From: Lethocerus indicus
Taxonomy: Eukaryota; Arthropoda; Insecta; Hemiptera; Belostomatidae
Direction: 5' to 3'
DNA: 64,000 nt
Assembly (NCBI GenBank): GCA_019843655.1
Contig: JACDQD010000005.1
Location: 14,535,575-14,599,574 of the forward strand
Numbering within the stretch: position 1 is the stretch's first letter; each line of letters starts with the position of its first letter. The position numbers and the translations under genes were made by a program. Below are positions 52,101-64,000 of the stretch, piece by piece. The notes beneath the pieces are model-generated. The model was not told the origin of the DNA. It searched no databases and saw only the letters and a list, made by a program, of their open reading frames with translations.

Positions 52101-55100
52101 TATGGTATTTTTATGTTAATTGATATTGTAGCTTCTGCAAACCGGCGATTGGGCTGTCCATCAGTTTCGATGTTGCTAAGCGTTATTTCTCTGCGCGTCA
52201 CTGTTAGGTCATCAATCGCAATAGAGTATTTAGCATAAACTAATCGCAGTAAACATCGTTAGTAATTCAATAATAAGGGTGACCGTAATTTATGTTTAGT
52301 AACAGAATTATAGAATATAGTATGTAGCGCATTAAATTACTGGGCCCAACCTTACGAATTGAGATCGACACCAACGGAAAAGGCCGGCGATTGTTTGAAA
52401 AACAACAATTGTTCCAATTCTTATTGGTCAGTACAATCGGCTAATTGTCCCCGGAGGGGAGAGAGAGCCCGAGTCGCAAATTGCGTAATTGGCCGCAACA
52501 ATTAACCGCGATAAATATAATGAAAAGTCAAGGATGATTACAAAAAAGAGGAATAAAGCGAAACTGGAGGACGACTCTCGGAGTAAGAATTTCCTCGTCG
52601 CAATCCACCCATTCATCTATCCGTTGATTACTCTTTATCGATACGGCTACCAATAATGGTCCTGGCCCGTTGCCATAATGGGGTTGTTGCTCGGATTCAC
52701 GAGTTCTAGGGATAGAATCCGACTACCCGGATAGCACGTTTGTACTGGTCTGGAAACGCAAATAGCACAGGGAGGACGTTTTAACCATCGAAATTTGGCC
52801 TGAAACTAGAAAATAGACGATGTGATTTTATATTTCTGATATGGCTATTGGCTACGAGCCTCGAGAAACTAATTCTCCTTATGTCATGCATCCTTTAAGG
52901 CACGCGCCGACTATAGAATCGATTATGAGGTTCTTGATGGAATTTTGCCAATTACTCATCAAGGTTGTGTAGGCTCGGTTGAAACGTTATCCAGGAAAGT
53001 CTATTGAATTCATTTTAGTTCAAAAATTACTTTCTTATGTAATACTTAAAAACTAAGTGAAATGCCACAGTTTCTAATTATTCATTGGTTAATTATACCA
53101 ATGAATATATACGTTGATGTGATGGTGAATGAACTGTGCGCCTAGAAACGTGCAAGCGAGTGTTAAGGATTGTTCGAAGGCGTTAGCAGTCCAAATTTCC
53201 GGTTTAAGTCGAATGCGGGGATATTTTTAAGACGAGTTTGGAGATTCACGCAGGCCGCTTAGGTACCGAGACTGCTACTGGGCCGGGATACTGCGTTGAA
53301 GAATACTGCAGGACAGGTGACAATGTAGTGTAAAGGTGACGTAGGCGCTCTTGACCCATCCACCTGTGGTAAAAAAATAATGCAATGCAACCTCGACAGT
53401 TTTATCTCATTAATTACGGAATCAGTTTCCTTGTCGGACGAAATACCTTGATCGGGTAAGAGGTGTCAGGCCTGATAAAATTCCCAATTATTCTTCAAAA
53501 AAAGAAAAGAAAAGAAAAAGAGAAGATTCAATAACAATCCACACATAGCCACTCTGCTCTTCAGTACGGGGTTTTCGGTCAGCATTTTTCCTATTTAGCA
53601 TAATTCAAGCAAAGCTTGTCAGTTAAACTAACTAGGAAGTCATGTTTCATGTCTGAGTAAAACGTTAGTTTTCCTTAGCTTTAGTTGGCGCTCATCGCAT
53701 GGGTTTTGTTGGACCATTATTACTATTACTTTGAATAGTATAAGAGTGGCAGTTTTGTCATGGAGTTTTGTCCTTCTAAAACTCACAGTAATTCCTGACC
53801 AATAATCATCTACCACTAGCCCGCTATTCAAGGTCTCCACGCCGCTATAATTTAGCGTTGGACTCGATTCGATTATTGACCGCGTAAGACATAGGACCGT
53901 TTGCCGCGGGAGAAAAAGAACCTTGAAATATTGAAAGCCGGCAAACAATATTTCAATGTAACCAATAAAACTATAGGCCTTCTATTTGTACTTCCGACGA
54001 AAAAATACACTCGGCCGCCCCCTAATGGCGCCCTGTCGTGACTGGCTCTGATGTCATTGCCGTCGAGCGCACGATAATACCTGATAACGCCGCCGGCTTT
54101 ATTGCCGCTTGCATTCATCTTTTGTCATAACGCGGCATAAATAAAATTATGCTGAGCTGTGTAAAAGGAAAACAGTAAGATAATTTATGAGGAAAGACTG
54201 GTCTCAAGAATACGGCTTCTGCGAAGCGCGGATATCATTATCGGTCCCTTTTATACAAAAGTGCAATTTTTCACAGAAAACAATAAACATAAATATAATA
54301 AGCGATTTGGAAGTGTGTTAAAAAAATATTATACAATTTATATTCATTATCATTATATTCTGATATTGAAGGAAGTCACTAGCATAATTAATTCGAATAT
54401 CTCAATAATTCGTGCAGTACATTATTTCATAAAATTGTGTTCTTGAGTTTTTTAATATAACTTCGTTATATGTTGTCTGTCTCCTTATGATTTTCTGTTG
54501 TTTTGTTTTATCTTTCTACAAGCCGTAGACCTGGAGTCTACCTGGGAAGGGTTTCGTTTAGATATTTTTTAAATGATTGGTCATGAGACGGTAAAGAAAC
54601 AGGATTCATCAGGCAATGACAGAGTCAATAGGCCCAAGGAAATCCGAACGGAATAGAACGGATAAAAAATTCAAAAATCTATGTGCTGAGATCCCGAATC
54701 CCTCACGTTAACGATTACCATAATATAATTTTAGTAAGGTACAACATACGAATAAAATATCATCTCAGTTGTGATTTATGATTTGATGAACAGCGAACTT
54801 CTTTTTCCGAATACGAAGCGATGCCGAGAATGGCCAGCATCGCGGTTCACCTTCCCGACCGTCGCGTTAATTGCGGTAAAAATATCTCCCGCATTTCCAT
54901 TACAGTGGAGGTAGGCCGCCAGCGTCCGCGTTACAACCGGAGGGCAGAGGTTAACAGGAAGAGACATTGGACTTTTTTCTGTTCTCCAAGCTGGCTTCCG
55001 ATAGAATGTTTCCGCGTTAATCAAAGTCGTAGTAGGTGCCAAAAGTACATGCGTGCCGAGCGGCGGCCTCGCCTACAATGTCAGTTCGAGTGACATCCCA

Positions 55101-56270
55101 CCGACCTCACAGACAATCCATTCAGGAAGCTCTTTAAAAGTACGGAATTAGTTAGAGTTTACGATTTATTAATCAGGTTATCCTATCCTTCCTGGCGACT
55201 GAAATAATTTATAATTTATTGCGGGAATTGATTACACGAAATAGCCCGTTACAAAACTAAAGAGTCCCAATGGCCTTAAGACAAACAGTACGTTGTTTTC
55301 TAGAATCAGAAGTGCTACATTTCTGATGAAGAAATATTCGCGTTACGAGGTACGGTAGAGGTGGGAGGTTCATCGCGCACCCATGTGTTTCGAATTAATT
55401 CAAGATACTCTTCAGTAAACACAGGCGGTAATAGTCGAGTTTTACGGACGTTAATAACTTTCAGAGTTAATACTCGTGTCCTGGAATATTAGAAAAATGT
55501 TCATAATACATATTTTCAAGAGGTAAAATTATTTTTGTTATAGTGCTTGTTGTATTTTCTTGTAGTTTCTTGACTCCCTTCTTTTTTATTCTTTTTACTT
55601 ATTATGCAATCAACCTTTAGCCTCTTTGTACCGGCCTTTATTAACGTCCTAAATTTAATTTCTATTACCTCAGGTTTTACCTGATATAGAAAGCTTTTCG
55701 GATATAAATGTAATTCTCACCTCATTAAAAAAAATAGTAACTAGGATACTGCCAGACCTTCGTTATTACATCCATTTTATTAATACGCGAAAAAAATATT
55801 GTCTAGACACAGACCAAACATAAGTTAACAATTGGGACGATAATATTATAAAGGGTATGTATTATCTGCAAGGGTAATATTGTAGATAGCATTCGATTCT
55901 AAATCACAGTGCGCAAAAACAATGGTCCTTTATTTCCTTTATCGGTCTCCGAGATTCGCCGTCGCCTGTTATATGCAGCATTAATACAGACAGTGAATAT
56001 CACCTGTCTAGGATACAGAAGTTGATACAGAAAGAATCGGTGATGTCTTTCACGTTATGCACTTTCAAAAGCGAGAAACAGTGAAATCGCAAGTGGAGTA
56101 TTTGTATTATTAGTTTTTCCTTAAATCATTCGTAATTTACATTCATTTCACTCCATTTATTGAGGATAGGAGGAGCACAAATAAATAATCTTTACGAATA
56201 AAATAAATGTAACAGGTGCCAATTTTGTTGTGTCTCGGCTCTGTGATGGGGACCAAAAATAAATTGGGAT
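52101..56270. other. Probable intron, part 3; no gene seen
   Basis: Mixed AT-rich and CpG-containing DNA. A perfect inverted repeat lies at 53079-53107: 11-bp arms containing ATTGG/CCAAT around TAATTAT. There is an A/G-rich simple tract near 53496-53526 and a GC-rich patch at about 54.79-55.08 kb. No exon seen. Confidence 0.45.
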
Positions 56271-56540
56271 GCGTATAAGGGCTGAAACCGAAGCCGAGTG
56301 CCAAGGCGGAGGCCTTTGATCTCTGTGAGGGTGCAGGTGGTGGTGGGAGGACCGGGACCAGGAAGAGTAAATAGCCGGGTGTAGACCGGGCACGGCTCAC
56401 CTTGACCTTGGCCAACGCCGAGTCAATGAAAGTGAACCGGTTCGCGTGGCCGCCGCCTTCCTATATTGCCTCGGGTCCCTCACTTACGGAGCGCGGTTTC
56501 CATTTCTGGGCCCGCCGCGTATTCGGAGCCACCAGGTATG
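56271..56540. promoter_or_regulatory. GC/CpG-rich island in the intron
   Basis: The most GC-rich stretch in the right half. Short frames are open on both strands. On the minus strand 56410-56469 reads as a short open segment ending at a good donor (GTCAAG|GTGAGC) but lacks a pyrimidine tract before it. It looks like a regulatory island or alternative promoter rather than an exon. Confidence 0.3.
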
Positions 56541-58486
56541 GCCCACTTCGGTTTTGGCCTATCACCCCTCGCCCCAGCAAAAAAAAGCACATATGCGTTG
56601 TGATCACAAAACTGATTGAACTTGTGGGGCATTCTTAATAACTCACCTGGAATGAGGTTATTTCTTCTTTCTGAGCTGAAAATTCCTGGATTTTAGATTT
56701 TTTGTATGTTGAAAGTGTTAAATTGATTAATTCAAATATTTGATCCGTAAGTAGAAAACAGCAATTTTATTAACGCAGTATGCTATCACATTTCCAATTG
56801 ACAGGTAATCTGGTCCTATCGCTCTAACTCTTCACTCAATTGCTCCTTATGCCCGATCTACTCTCGTACGTACACATACATGCATCGATATTTCTTTTGA
56901 GTGTGCCTGATTAGTATATTTATCCATCCTCAAGAAATTCCGGTAAATTAGATTTACACAGGAAATTCTTAACGCGCCGACGCTATCATCCGGACGTTGC
57001 CTGATTCGAGGTCGCCATAAAAGGAAGATATCGAGGATTGGAATGCTTGAGTAGAAAAATGTTAACCAGGAAATCATTTTTGTGAGGAATTCTATGCCAA
57101 GCCTAGTATTAAAAAATTGGCATGAATTTCCTCGAAGCGAGATAATTAATTTGTTCACAATATATTTTCGAAAATATAAGATTTTTTTATCATACTTTAC
57201 CAGATAGCTCTGGTATCCCGTGCAAGAATGATCGTTAGGAAAATCGCGCTGACGATGATTCGTGGGACTCCCAACTTATAATTTTACCTACCCCGAGATA
57301 CCGACGGTACCAGATAGAATGCAAAAGCTACTATTCCAAATCGGCACTTTTCAGAACCAAATCACTGTGACTGTGGAATTAGACTTGCTTATAGTATCGA
57401 AAATTGTAACTCGTTCTGGTTTTGGCATACGACTCATGTCCGAAATGAACCTATTATATTGCTACTGGTTTAATTACCAACAGGTTTGATTTCTGTAACC
57501 TTTCTTGGACCAGTTCGACGCGTTGAATTTCAATATAATTAAATATCATTTATGGCGTCATAAAAAAATACACCGCGTACTTTCACATGCACATATTACG
57601 ACAAAAATGAAGTACGCATCAAACAATGGCCGACTGGGTGACAAATGTTTGAAAGAATCGGATATTGTGTATTAATTTTAATTAAATCACCGCCAATTAT
57701 CCACTCCAACAATTGGGTATCGTAAGAGGTTTTGATGATAAATATTCTGACAATGGCTCCGGTCAGAGTCGTTTATCGTGTGCTGTAATTGTTATTTTTA
57801 TTGCGATAGTGGCAAGTAATCTTTTACTCAAAAAAATTATTTCTAAAGACGATTGAATAGTCTTGTCTTAGACAATGCATTTTTTCAATGATTTTTTGTA
57901 TCAACACAAGAACGAATACTTAAAAATAGGATTACAGGAGATAACAGAAAAACAATAGGATTATACGGAAATATCTATATTCACAAGTTTTTACATTTGT
58001 ATGCATGTTATAAAAATCACCTTTTTAACAAACGAGCAAAATCTGTACAAAAATTAGTTACTAAATCGGAGGGGGGGGATGAAATTTCATATCTCACATA
58101 GTTAAGCTGAAAACATACTGGAGCGATGAACAGCAGAAAAGTGCGAGGATCAAACAGTCGCATGTGTATGCGCATGTTTGTGTGTGTGGCCTCATTATGT
58201 GCTATTGAGACCACTTTCCACGAGATGGATTTATTGATAAATAGAAATTGAAGAAGTGTAAATAATGGTAGGAATTTATATAGTGAATTTCATGATGTGT
58301 GATGGGATCATCCGAAGAAGTTTCACTCGTACTTTCGAATACGGTGCAGGGCAGGTGCTTTTACTAGGAAATGAGGTAATAGACGTCTCCTAGACCCACG
58401 AGGAACAATCAATCCTAGTCTAAGCCGCTAAAGTTATAACGGAAGGAGAAATTCAAATAACTTATAAGAATGTATAACCTGTTTTC

Positions 58487-58528
<42 letters not shown>

Positions 58529-61267
58529 GATCCGGAAGTCCTCCCGACATGACACAAGGATATGCTCTAGGTCAGAGGTCGGGAATAATAGGTACGCCAT
58601 TTGCCAGCTGGCTCGTGAAGATATTTTGGTGCCACGTGAAGGATTCACTGCAACCAAAGAGGAAGACTACATCAAGCGTTGTTGCACGATGTGAGGAATG
58701 TTAACATTTAAATTTGTTACTACCGACGGGTTTGCCGCCGTCATTACTATATAGTGATCTGATTACTAATGTCAGTTTCCGATGTGTATTCCCGTCAGCC
58801 GAAACGGGTGACAGACCCGACGGGCTGCTTCATCGTGTCTTATTGTACTACGTCGGAGTGGTAACCGATATATTGACGCTGTCGATATCGAGAGTCCGAC
58901 AGGCCAACCTTAGGGTCGATCAATCTTAGGGGTTTAAATGTATTAACAATTCATGATATTCCTTTATATATGCGTACGCCAGTTTTTACTATATCCATCC
59001 ATATCATATCACCTCCTTTGGCGTTATCCATCACGTACAGATAACATTATGATAACATGACATAAAAATTGCGACGTTACAACAGTAAGCACGACCATCT
59101 TCATGAGGCGCACGTCAGTCAGGTGATGATACGGACATTTAATGTCTGATTTCTGTCGGTCTCTGCTGCGGTAGCATTGATGTTTCAGGATTAATATTAT
59201 TGTAACTATTTTTCTAATTCTAAACATATGTCTTTTTTCCACCTTTCGGCCTTCCCGTCAAAATCTAAATCAGTATTGCTGATGGCCCCAAGAACTGATA
59301 TTAATATAGGGAAAGAAACTAATTAAAACTAACGTAAATAGAGAATGCTCTCACTACGATCTTCCGACACAATAAACAGATGGGAACGACCGAAATAGAC
59401 GACCTTACATCCAGTATAAATAACACAACACGTTTAAGCTACAGGTGTATTTTAATTTGTCAACACTGATAGGTTGCCTTGACGAAATGACAACTGTAAT
59501 TGAGAGTCGGCCATCGGAATGGTCGTTCCAACCCGTTTATGTCCCGGATTTTAAATCGTCCCAAAATATTTTCTAATGTTCATTCAACTTGCCAACATTC
59601 TGTTAGTACTGACTGTAGGTAACGAACTTCAGTTAGTGAGGGGATGAGCTTGGGACGAGTGTTTTTCCATCCCTCCAGGGATTTTCCTCAGTTGAGTAAA
59701 TTCCCGGTAAAAATAACAAAATAAACTGTTGGTTGGGTAGGTATATCATGTCCTGCCCGGCTGTGGTTTATGAAGGGGGCAGGCTATTAACCGCATAATG
59801 TCAAGGCTGATTGAATCGATATCGGCTGTCAATTATGTAGCGGCGGTCACTTTGGTGGTCACAAAGACGGGAAACAGAGTCTGCGCTAGTGGACACCACT
59901 CGTTTGGAGGTCTCCGCCGACCCCGAACTGGTGAAATATGGTATGCTTCAGTTTCACAGTTGTAATATCCCGCGTTATGAACCTCGAAAGGATCGCTACC
60001 ATTTCTCCTTCCGGATCTGGTTTAGATCATTATTAATGTCCCCTTCTTTTTTGTCTTGAGCTCGTCCGAACCGACCTTTAGTTTATTTGGTCTGCGATTT
60101 CCTGTTTCTGTGTTCTCGCTTCTGTGAGTAGTTTTCTTTTATTATTTGCGCACTTACTCAACGGATGCAGCACAGATCGCGAGATATAGCAATTAACCTA
60201 CTCGTAAGCGGTCGTCTACCTATCAATCTGACATTCGATTGTCTCGGTATAGACCCGATCGCACCGCTGGATGAACCATTCGAGGTCCACAGGTTCGCCC
60301 TCAAACCTCCAAATACCAGCGACCTAACTCTGCAGGTATAGGGCTATCTGCGTCATACGAAGTACGTGCACTCTCATCCCGTTCTGCCATGGTATAGGAC
60401 AACCTTACCAGTTTGGTTTTTCTTGGACTCATTTCACCGGGGAGTTCAGGCTACAACTCCCGGGTTTCGGCACCGGTTATATATGGGCGTGGAAAATAAT
60501 AAACGGGATGTCTTAAATGATTTTATAAGCATACTTCATTAAACTAAAACACACCCCAAGAGAGCCGTCTAGCGATGAGCGGGGGAGCACAGCTCACACT
60601 CCTTTACATAAGCTCTCTATTCCAAAGTCTGAGAAAGTCCGCAGAACTGTCATCCTTCACATGCGGGATACTATAAGCCTTTAGATGCGGTAGCCTGCAG
60701 CGGCAGCACTTACATATGTATGGTAATGTTTTCAACATCATGCTTGGGGCTAGAACCCGTGAACAGTACGCATAACTATTTAAGATGTTTGGGAACTCTG
60801 TAAGATCTCCCGTCATATTATGTTTTCTGTGCCTGGTAATAACATAGCGAGGTTTAGATTAATATGTTATTTTCTCGCCAAGTGCTGGAGTTGGAAATGT
60901 GGCGTTTGCACCGCGACACCTTACACCGATGGTTTGCCAATCGACTCCCGATTCCCTCTCTCTGCGTGTTGGAGGCGACGGCGGCATTTGAGGCTCTCAA
61001 TTGAGGCGTTTGACCTCTGTTTCTCCTTTGTTGTCTCATGACCCGATCAATACATTTGGCCGTGTCGATGTATGGTCAGTCAGTGTCCCCATAATAGACC
61101 TCGTTTCAGCCACCAAATTGTCCGAGGCGGGTTCTGTCCCGAACAGATTCAGGGGGCTATTGTAATGTGTACCATAAATTTTCTTCAGTAATATTGTAGC
61201 ACTTAAGTGCGTCGGCTGCGTATTTAGCATTCTGTCAGCATCGTCAGACTTAAACAGACATATTTAA
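56541..61267. other. Probable intron, part 4; no gene seen
   Basis: No exon supported. The open frame at 58529-58694, after the (AT)n tract, has mixed composition but no recognisable motif. CpG-rich stretches at 58.8-58.9, 59.8-59.95 and 60.9-61.02 kb may be regulatory. Confidence 0.4.
58491..58525. repeat. (AT)n microsatellite
   Basis: AT dinucleotide run. Confidence 0.95.
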
Positions 61268-61771
61268 TTTAGAATACCTGTTTTGTGGTCTGCGAGAGGT
61301 TCGGTCTCCTCTCGCTGGTTTGGTCTTTTGCTGGAGCGGTGTTAGTAACTTGGGATTCTTTTTGGGCATCCTCTCTGCACTGTCACTGTCACTTGTACTG
61401 TGGTGGTCGTCTGTTTGTCGTGTGTATATATGTGTCTTGTTATTGCGTTTTTGGGGAAGTTGTTTGTCTTCTTTGGGTTTGGAGGCGTTTTGTTAATCGG
61501 CTTAAGCCTTTATCAGATTATCGGTCAAATATATATTTGATCACACAACAGGTCACAACTATGATGTTCTGATTTTCAAATGTATGACAGGAAAGATATC
61601 TGGTATTGTGTATTCACGATCATAAAAGCTTTCCTGTTGATCCAAAATTTATTGAAAAAAGTTTATTTTTAGTAATCTAGTTAATCGGTACAAGTGCACG
61701 CAACGAACCATTTTAGTGAAATTAGCGTCCCCTGAGGGTGATACGGAAATGTAGATAACTAAAGTTCGTTG
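61268..61771. mobile_element. Foldback-type element, copy 3 (one arm, inverted core)
   Basis: It begins with TTTAGAATACCTG, which matches the outer end of copy 1's right arm, then runs through the whole arm (CTCCTCTCGCTGGTTTGGTC, CAAATATATATTTG) and into the core. Here the core is in the opposite orientation to copy 1 relative to this arm: the GGGGGCGCTA motif reads as AGCGTCCCCTGAGGGTGATA. The element stops inside the core, with no second arm. Confidence 0.78.
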
Positions 61772-64000
61772 ACTTCATATGGACTCCGGGAAAACTGATT
61801 TTCCCTTTAGCCATTACCGAACACTTTCCTCCTTCCTTCAATCCCAAACGGGGTAGTATCGGGGCAATTTATTCTCCTTTGGTTTCCACCCCCTCCCCTT
61901 CCCTGAGCTTTTTTTTATCTAAATCAAATAATCCTACTGTTTCAACACTGTGCCTTTTGTGTGTAGTAATAAGGACGCGCACATCTTGGTTGAATGTTTA
62001 ACCCGCGCCGTGTCGCAACCGGTGGGCTGATAATCTCTGGATGTCGTCCCGAAAATAAAGATAATCCCGAGGTTTCGAAGAAAAAGCTGTCTCATTCAAT
62101 TCTTCTCGCGTTCTTGCAATGTTTGAATTATTAACTCACCAGAGAGCATTTTGTATCACTGAGCGTGTACAGTATTTTCGAAGATTTAGCCCTGGACAAT
62201 CAACGTACGGTGAATAGTCGCAGAATAATTGTCCGATTTTCTAACTCACCACTGAAATGACCAGGCAGTCATGCTTTGTTTTCTCAGCATTACATGACCA
62301 CGCTCTAAAACAGGCCGATTCTCAATGGGGCTGCCACCGCCTATGAGGGGTCGCTGCGCCCACAAACCAGTATAACTTTTTTTATGGTTGTAAGTTCATA
62401 TTTTTGTAAAACTGCAATCTTAATACCAATAAAACCAATGAATTTTATGAATGTTTAGATTTATGTGTTTAATGTTTCCTTCAAGTTCACAATTTTATAT
62501 GTACAAATATAACGCTACAAAATATTCACAGTCATTACACACACACACGTGCACACCCGCATCTATGCATGCAGACAAGCAGGCACATCACGAATATTGG
62601 CCACAGGCAGAAGTGGACGGAATATAAATCCAGGGAAAAAAATTTAGTTATATTAACAGACTGCATAATGCAATATAAACAGCCGATATTTTTTATGACC
62701 ATCTATAATGAATAATTGATTTTTTAATATGTATATTAAGATGCATATCGGCGAATTCTACTGACTATGATAGTAGAGTGATAGGATCGTTAATAATATA
62801 TTCAGGTATTTGTGAACTGACCTGTGCAGTACTCGAGTGTTCGAAATAGCCACTTAATTGAAATTATATTTGATTAGCCCAATTTTAAAATAATAAATAT
62901 ATGGGTTATTACCGTTAAATACGCAATAAATACATCGCTCGTCATTATAGCAGATAATACATGAATTTTGGTGCTAATATAACAGACAGGTTTCAAGAGG
63001 CGATCGACTGAAGGAAGGCGGACTGGTGGCGGGGGAATGAAAAACAAGGACGGACAATATTCATCGCTTCCTTAGAACTTAATCGAGACAATAGGCCCAC
63101 GATAGGCCGTATTAGCTTATTGACAATAACCCATTGGTGTTACATTGAAGTCATATCTTGCACCATTAACCTATCTACAGTCGGGTCTTTATTGAAGTCA
63201 AGGTTTGCCGTTTTTAAATAACCAGACCCAATTACTGTCTGCTGCCGTTTATGTTTTCCGATTCCTTTAGGGGATTGGAATATTTTTTCTTCTAAAAATG
63301 CTTCTCGCCGAATCTTTTTTTGATTACTGTAACAGTTTTGTCTTGTAACAACTCTGTCACTGTTACACAATGATCAAACGGCAAGGATTTTGTGGTTCCT
63401 CACGACTGACTTCGGGGATAGTTTGATGTATTAATGTTTTATCTATTATTTATTAATGTTTATTTATCACAATTTTAATTTTGAATTAATGTTGTGGAAA
63501 TTAATTTATTAACTTAATTAATTATTTTAATTAAAACTCGAACGCCAGACGTTGTCAGCTCAGATAAGAAAAGTCAACAATTCTCACCGCCCTGTAATAT
63601 TCGCTTTATCGGAACGCTAAAGCTCTATATTCAGACATGGTAAGCCCCAGTCTTTTAATAATTTTGTAATAAATTTATCCCGAGATCCGAGCGTAAAAGC
63701 TTAATTCGCAATTAGAAGGCAAAATTTGCAAACGTAGACTCATTTCGCGCATTTTACTGCCCTGGCTTCATTAAAAACTGAGTGTTGGAGACGGAACTCA
63801 ATATTAAATTTAGTGCAGACCGTTGTTTCATTATTATTATTTGCGGAGCTTATCGCAATACTCCTTTTATTACCACGGTATCAATCTGCCACATACAAAT
63901 GTCTCCGAGTTTACTGCAAATCAACGGTAGTTTACCTTAATTTTTAGTCCTTGAATTTTAACTGTCATTGTAATTTTGTTAAACGGTTATTTTTTTATTG
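61772..64000. other. Probable intron, part 5; no gene seen
   Basis: No exon supported. It contains a short AC-rich tract at about 62537-62556 and an AT-rich stretch dense in TTAATTA-type sites at about 63.43-63.53 kb. The minus-strand frame at 63140-63370 has no recognised features. Confidence 0.4.

Noticed and set aside
56410..56469. Minus-strand exon-like segment ending at a strong donor
   Set aside because: The would-be acceptor lacks a pyrimidine tract, no neighbouring exons are visible and the peptide is not recognised; kept only as part of a GC-rich island.

Overview
This is a eukaryotic nuclear window, almost certainly from an arthropod and probably an insect. It has intron-rich genes with GT-AG introns, long AT/CT microsatellites, AT-rich introns, TCAGT-type initiator motifs and an insect-style Flower gene. 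I cannot name the species. Two genes are fully readable by hand splicing, and both close in frame across all exons. A third gene is represented by one coding exon and one or two likely untranslated exons. I found no tRNA, rRNA or CRISPR.

Layout. 1-2253 is the 3' flank or 3' UTR of the first gene. 2254-18022 (minus) is the autophagy scaffold RB1CC1/FIP200 (Atg17 of flies), with 22 coding exons and 1,089 residues. 18.1-19.77 kb is a compact divergent promoter interval. 19775-24923 (plus) is flower (Fwe/CACFD1), 6 coding exons and 189 residues. An alternative last exon at 23541-23655 gives a 184-residue isoform with a different cytoplasmic tail. Its 3' UTR runs to about 26.1 or 26.7 kb. 26.8-27.1 kb holds an uncertain CpG-poor minus-strand exon candidate.

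From about 27.5 kb to the end the texture changes: CpG becomes common and coding potential nearly vanishes. This part holds a foldback-type mobile element (28604-29491), a promoter-like CpG-rich segment with a candidate first exon (about 29.5-29.88 kb), and a coding exon at 38919-39147 for an unrecognised single-pass membrane protein. The remaining 25 kb is most simply its giant first coding intron, with two more degraded foldback copies (42.4 and 61.3 kb) and several GC-rich islands that may be regulatory.

The CpG-poor broadly expressed genes against the CpG-rich regulated-looking locus is the pattern expected where germline methylation is confined to housekeeping gene bodies. The most noteworthy items are the Flower alternative C-terminal exon, the foldback family whose centre is flipped between copies, a piggyBac-like MITE with perfect 16-bp ends inside RB1CC1, and the CpG boundary.
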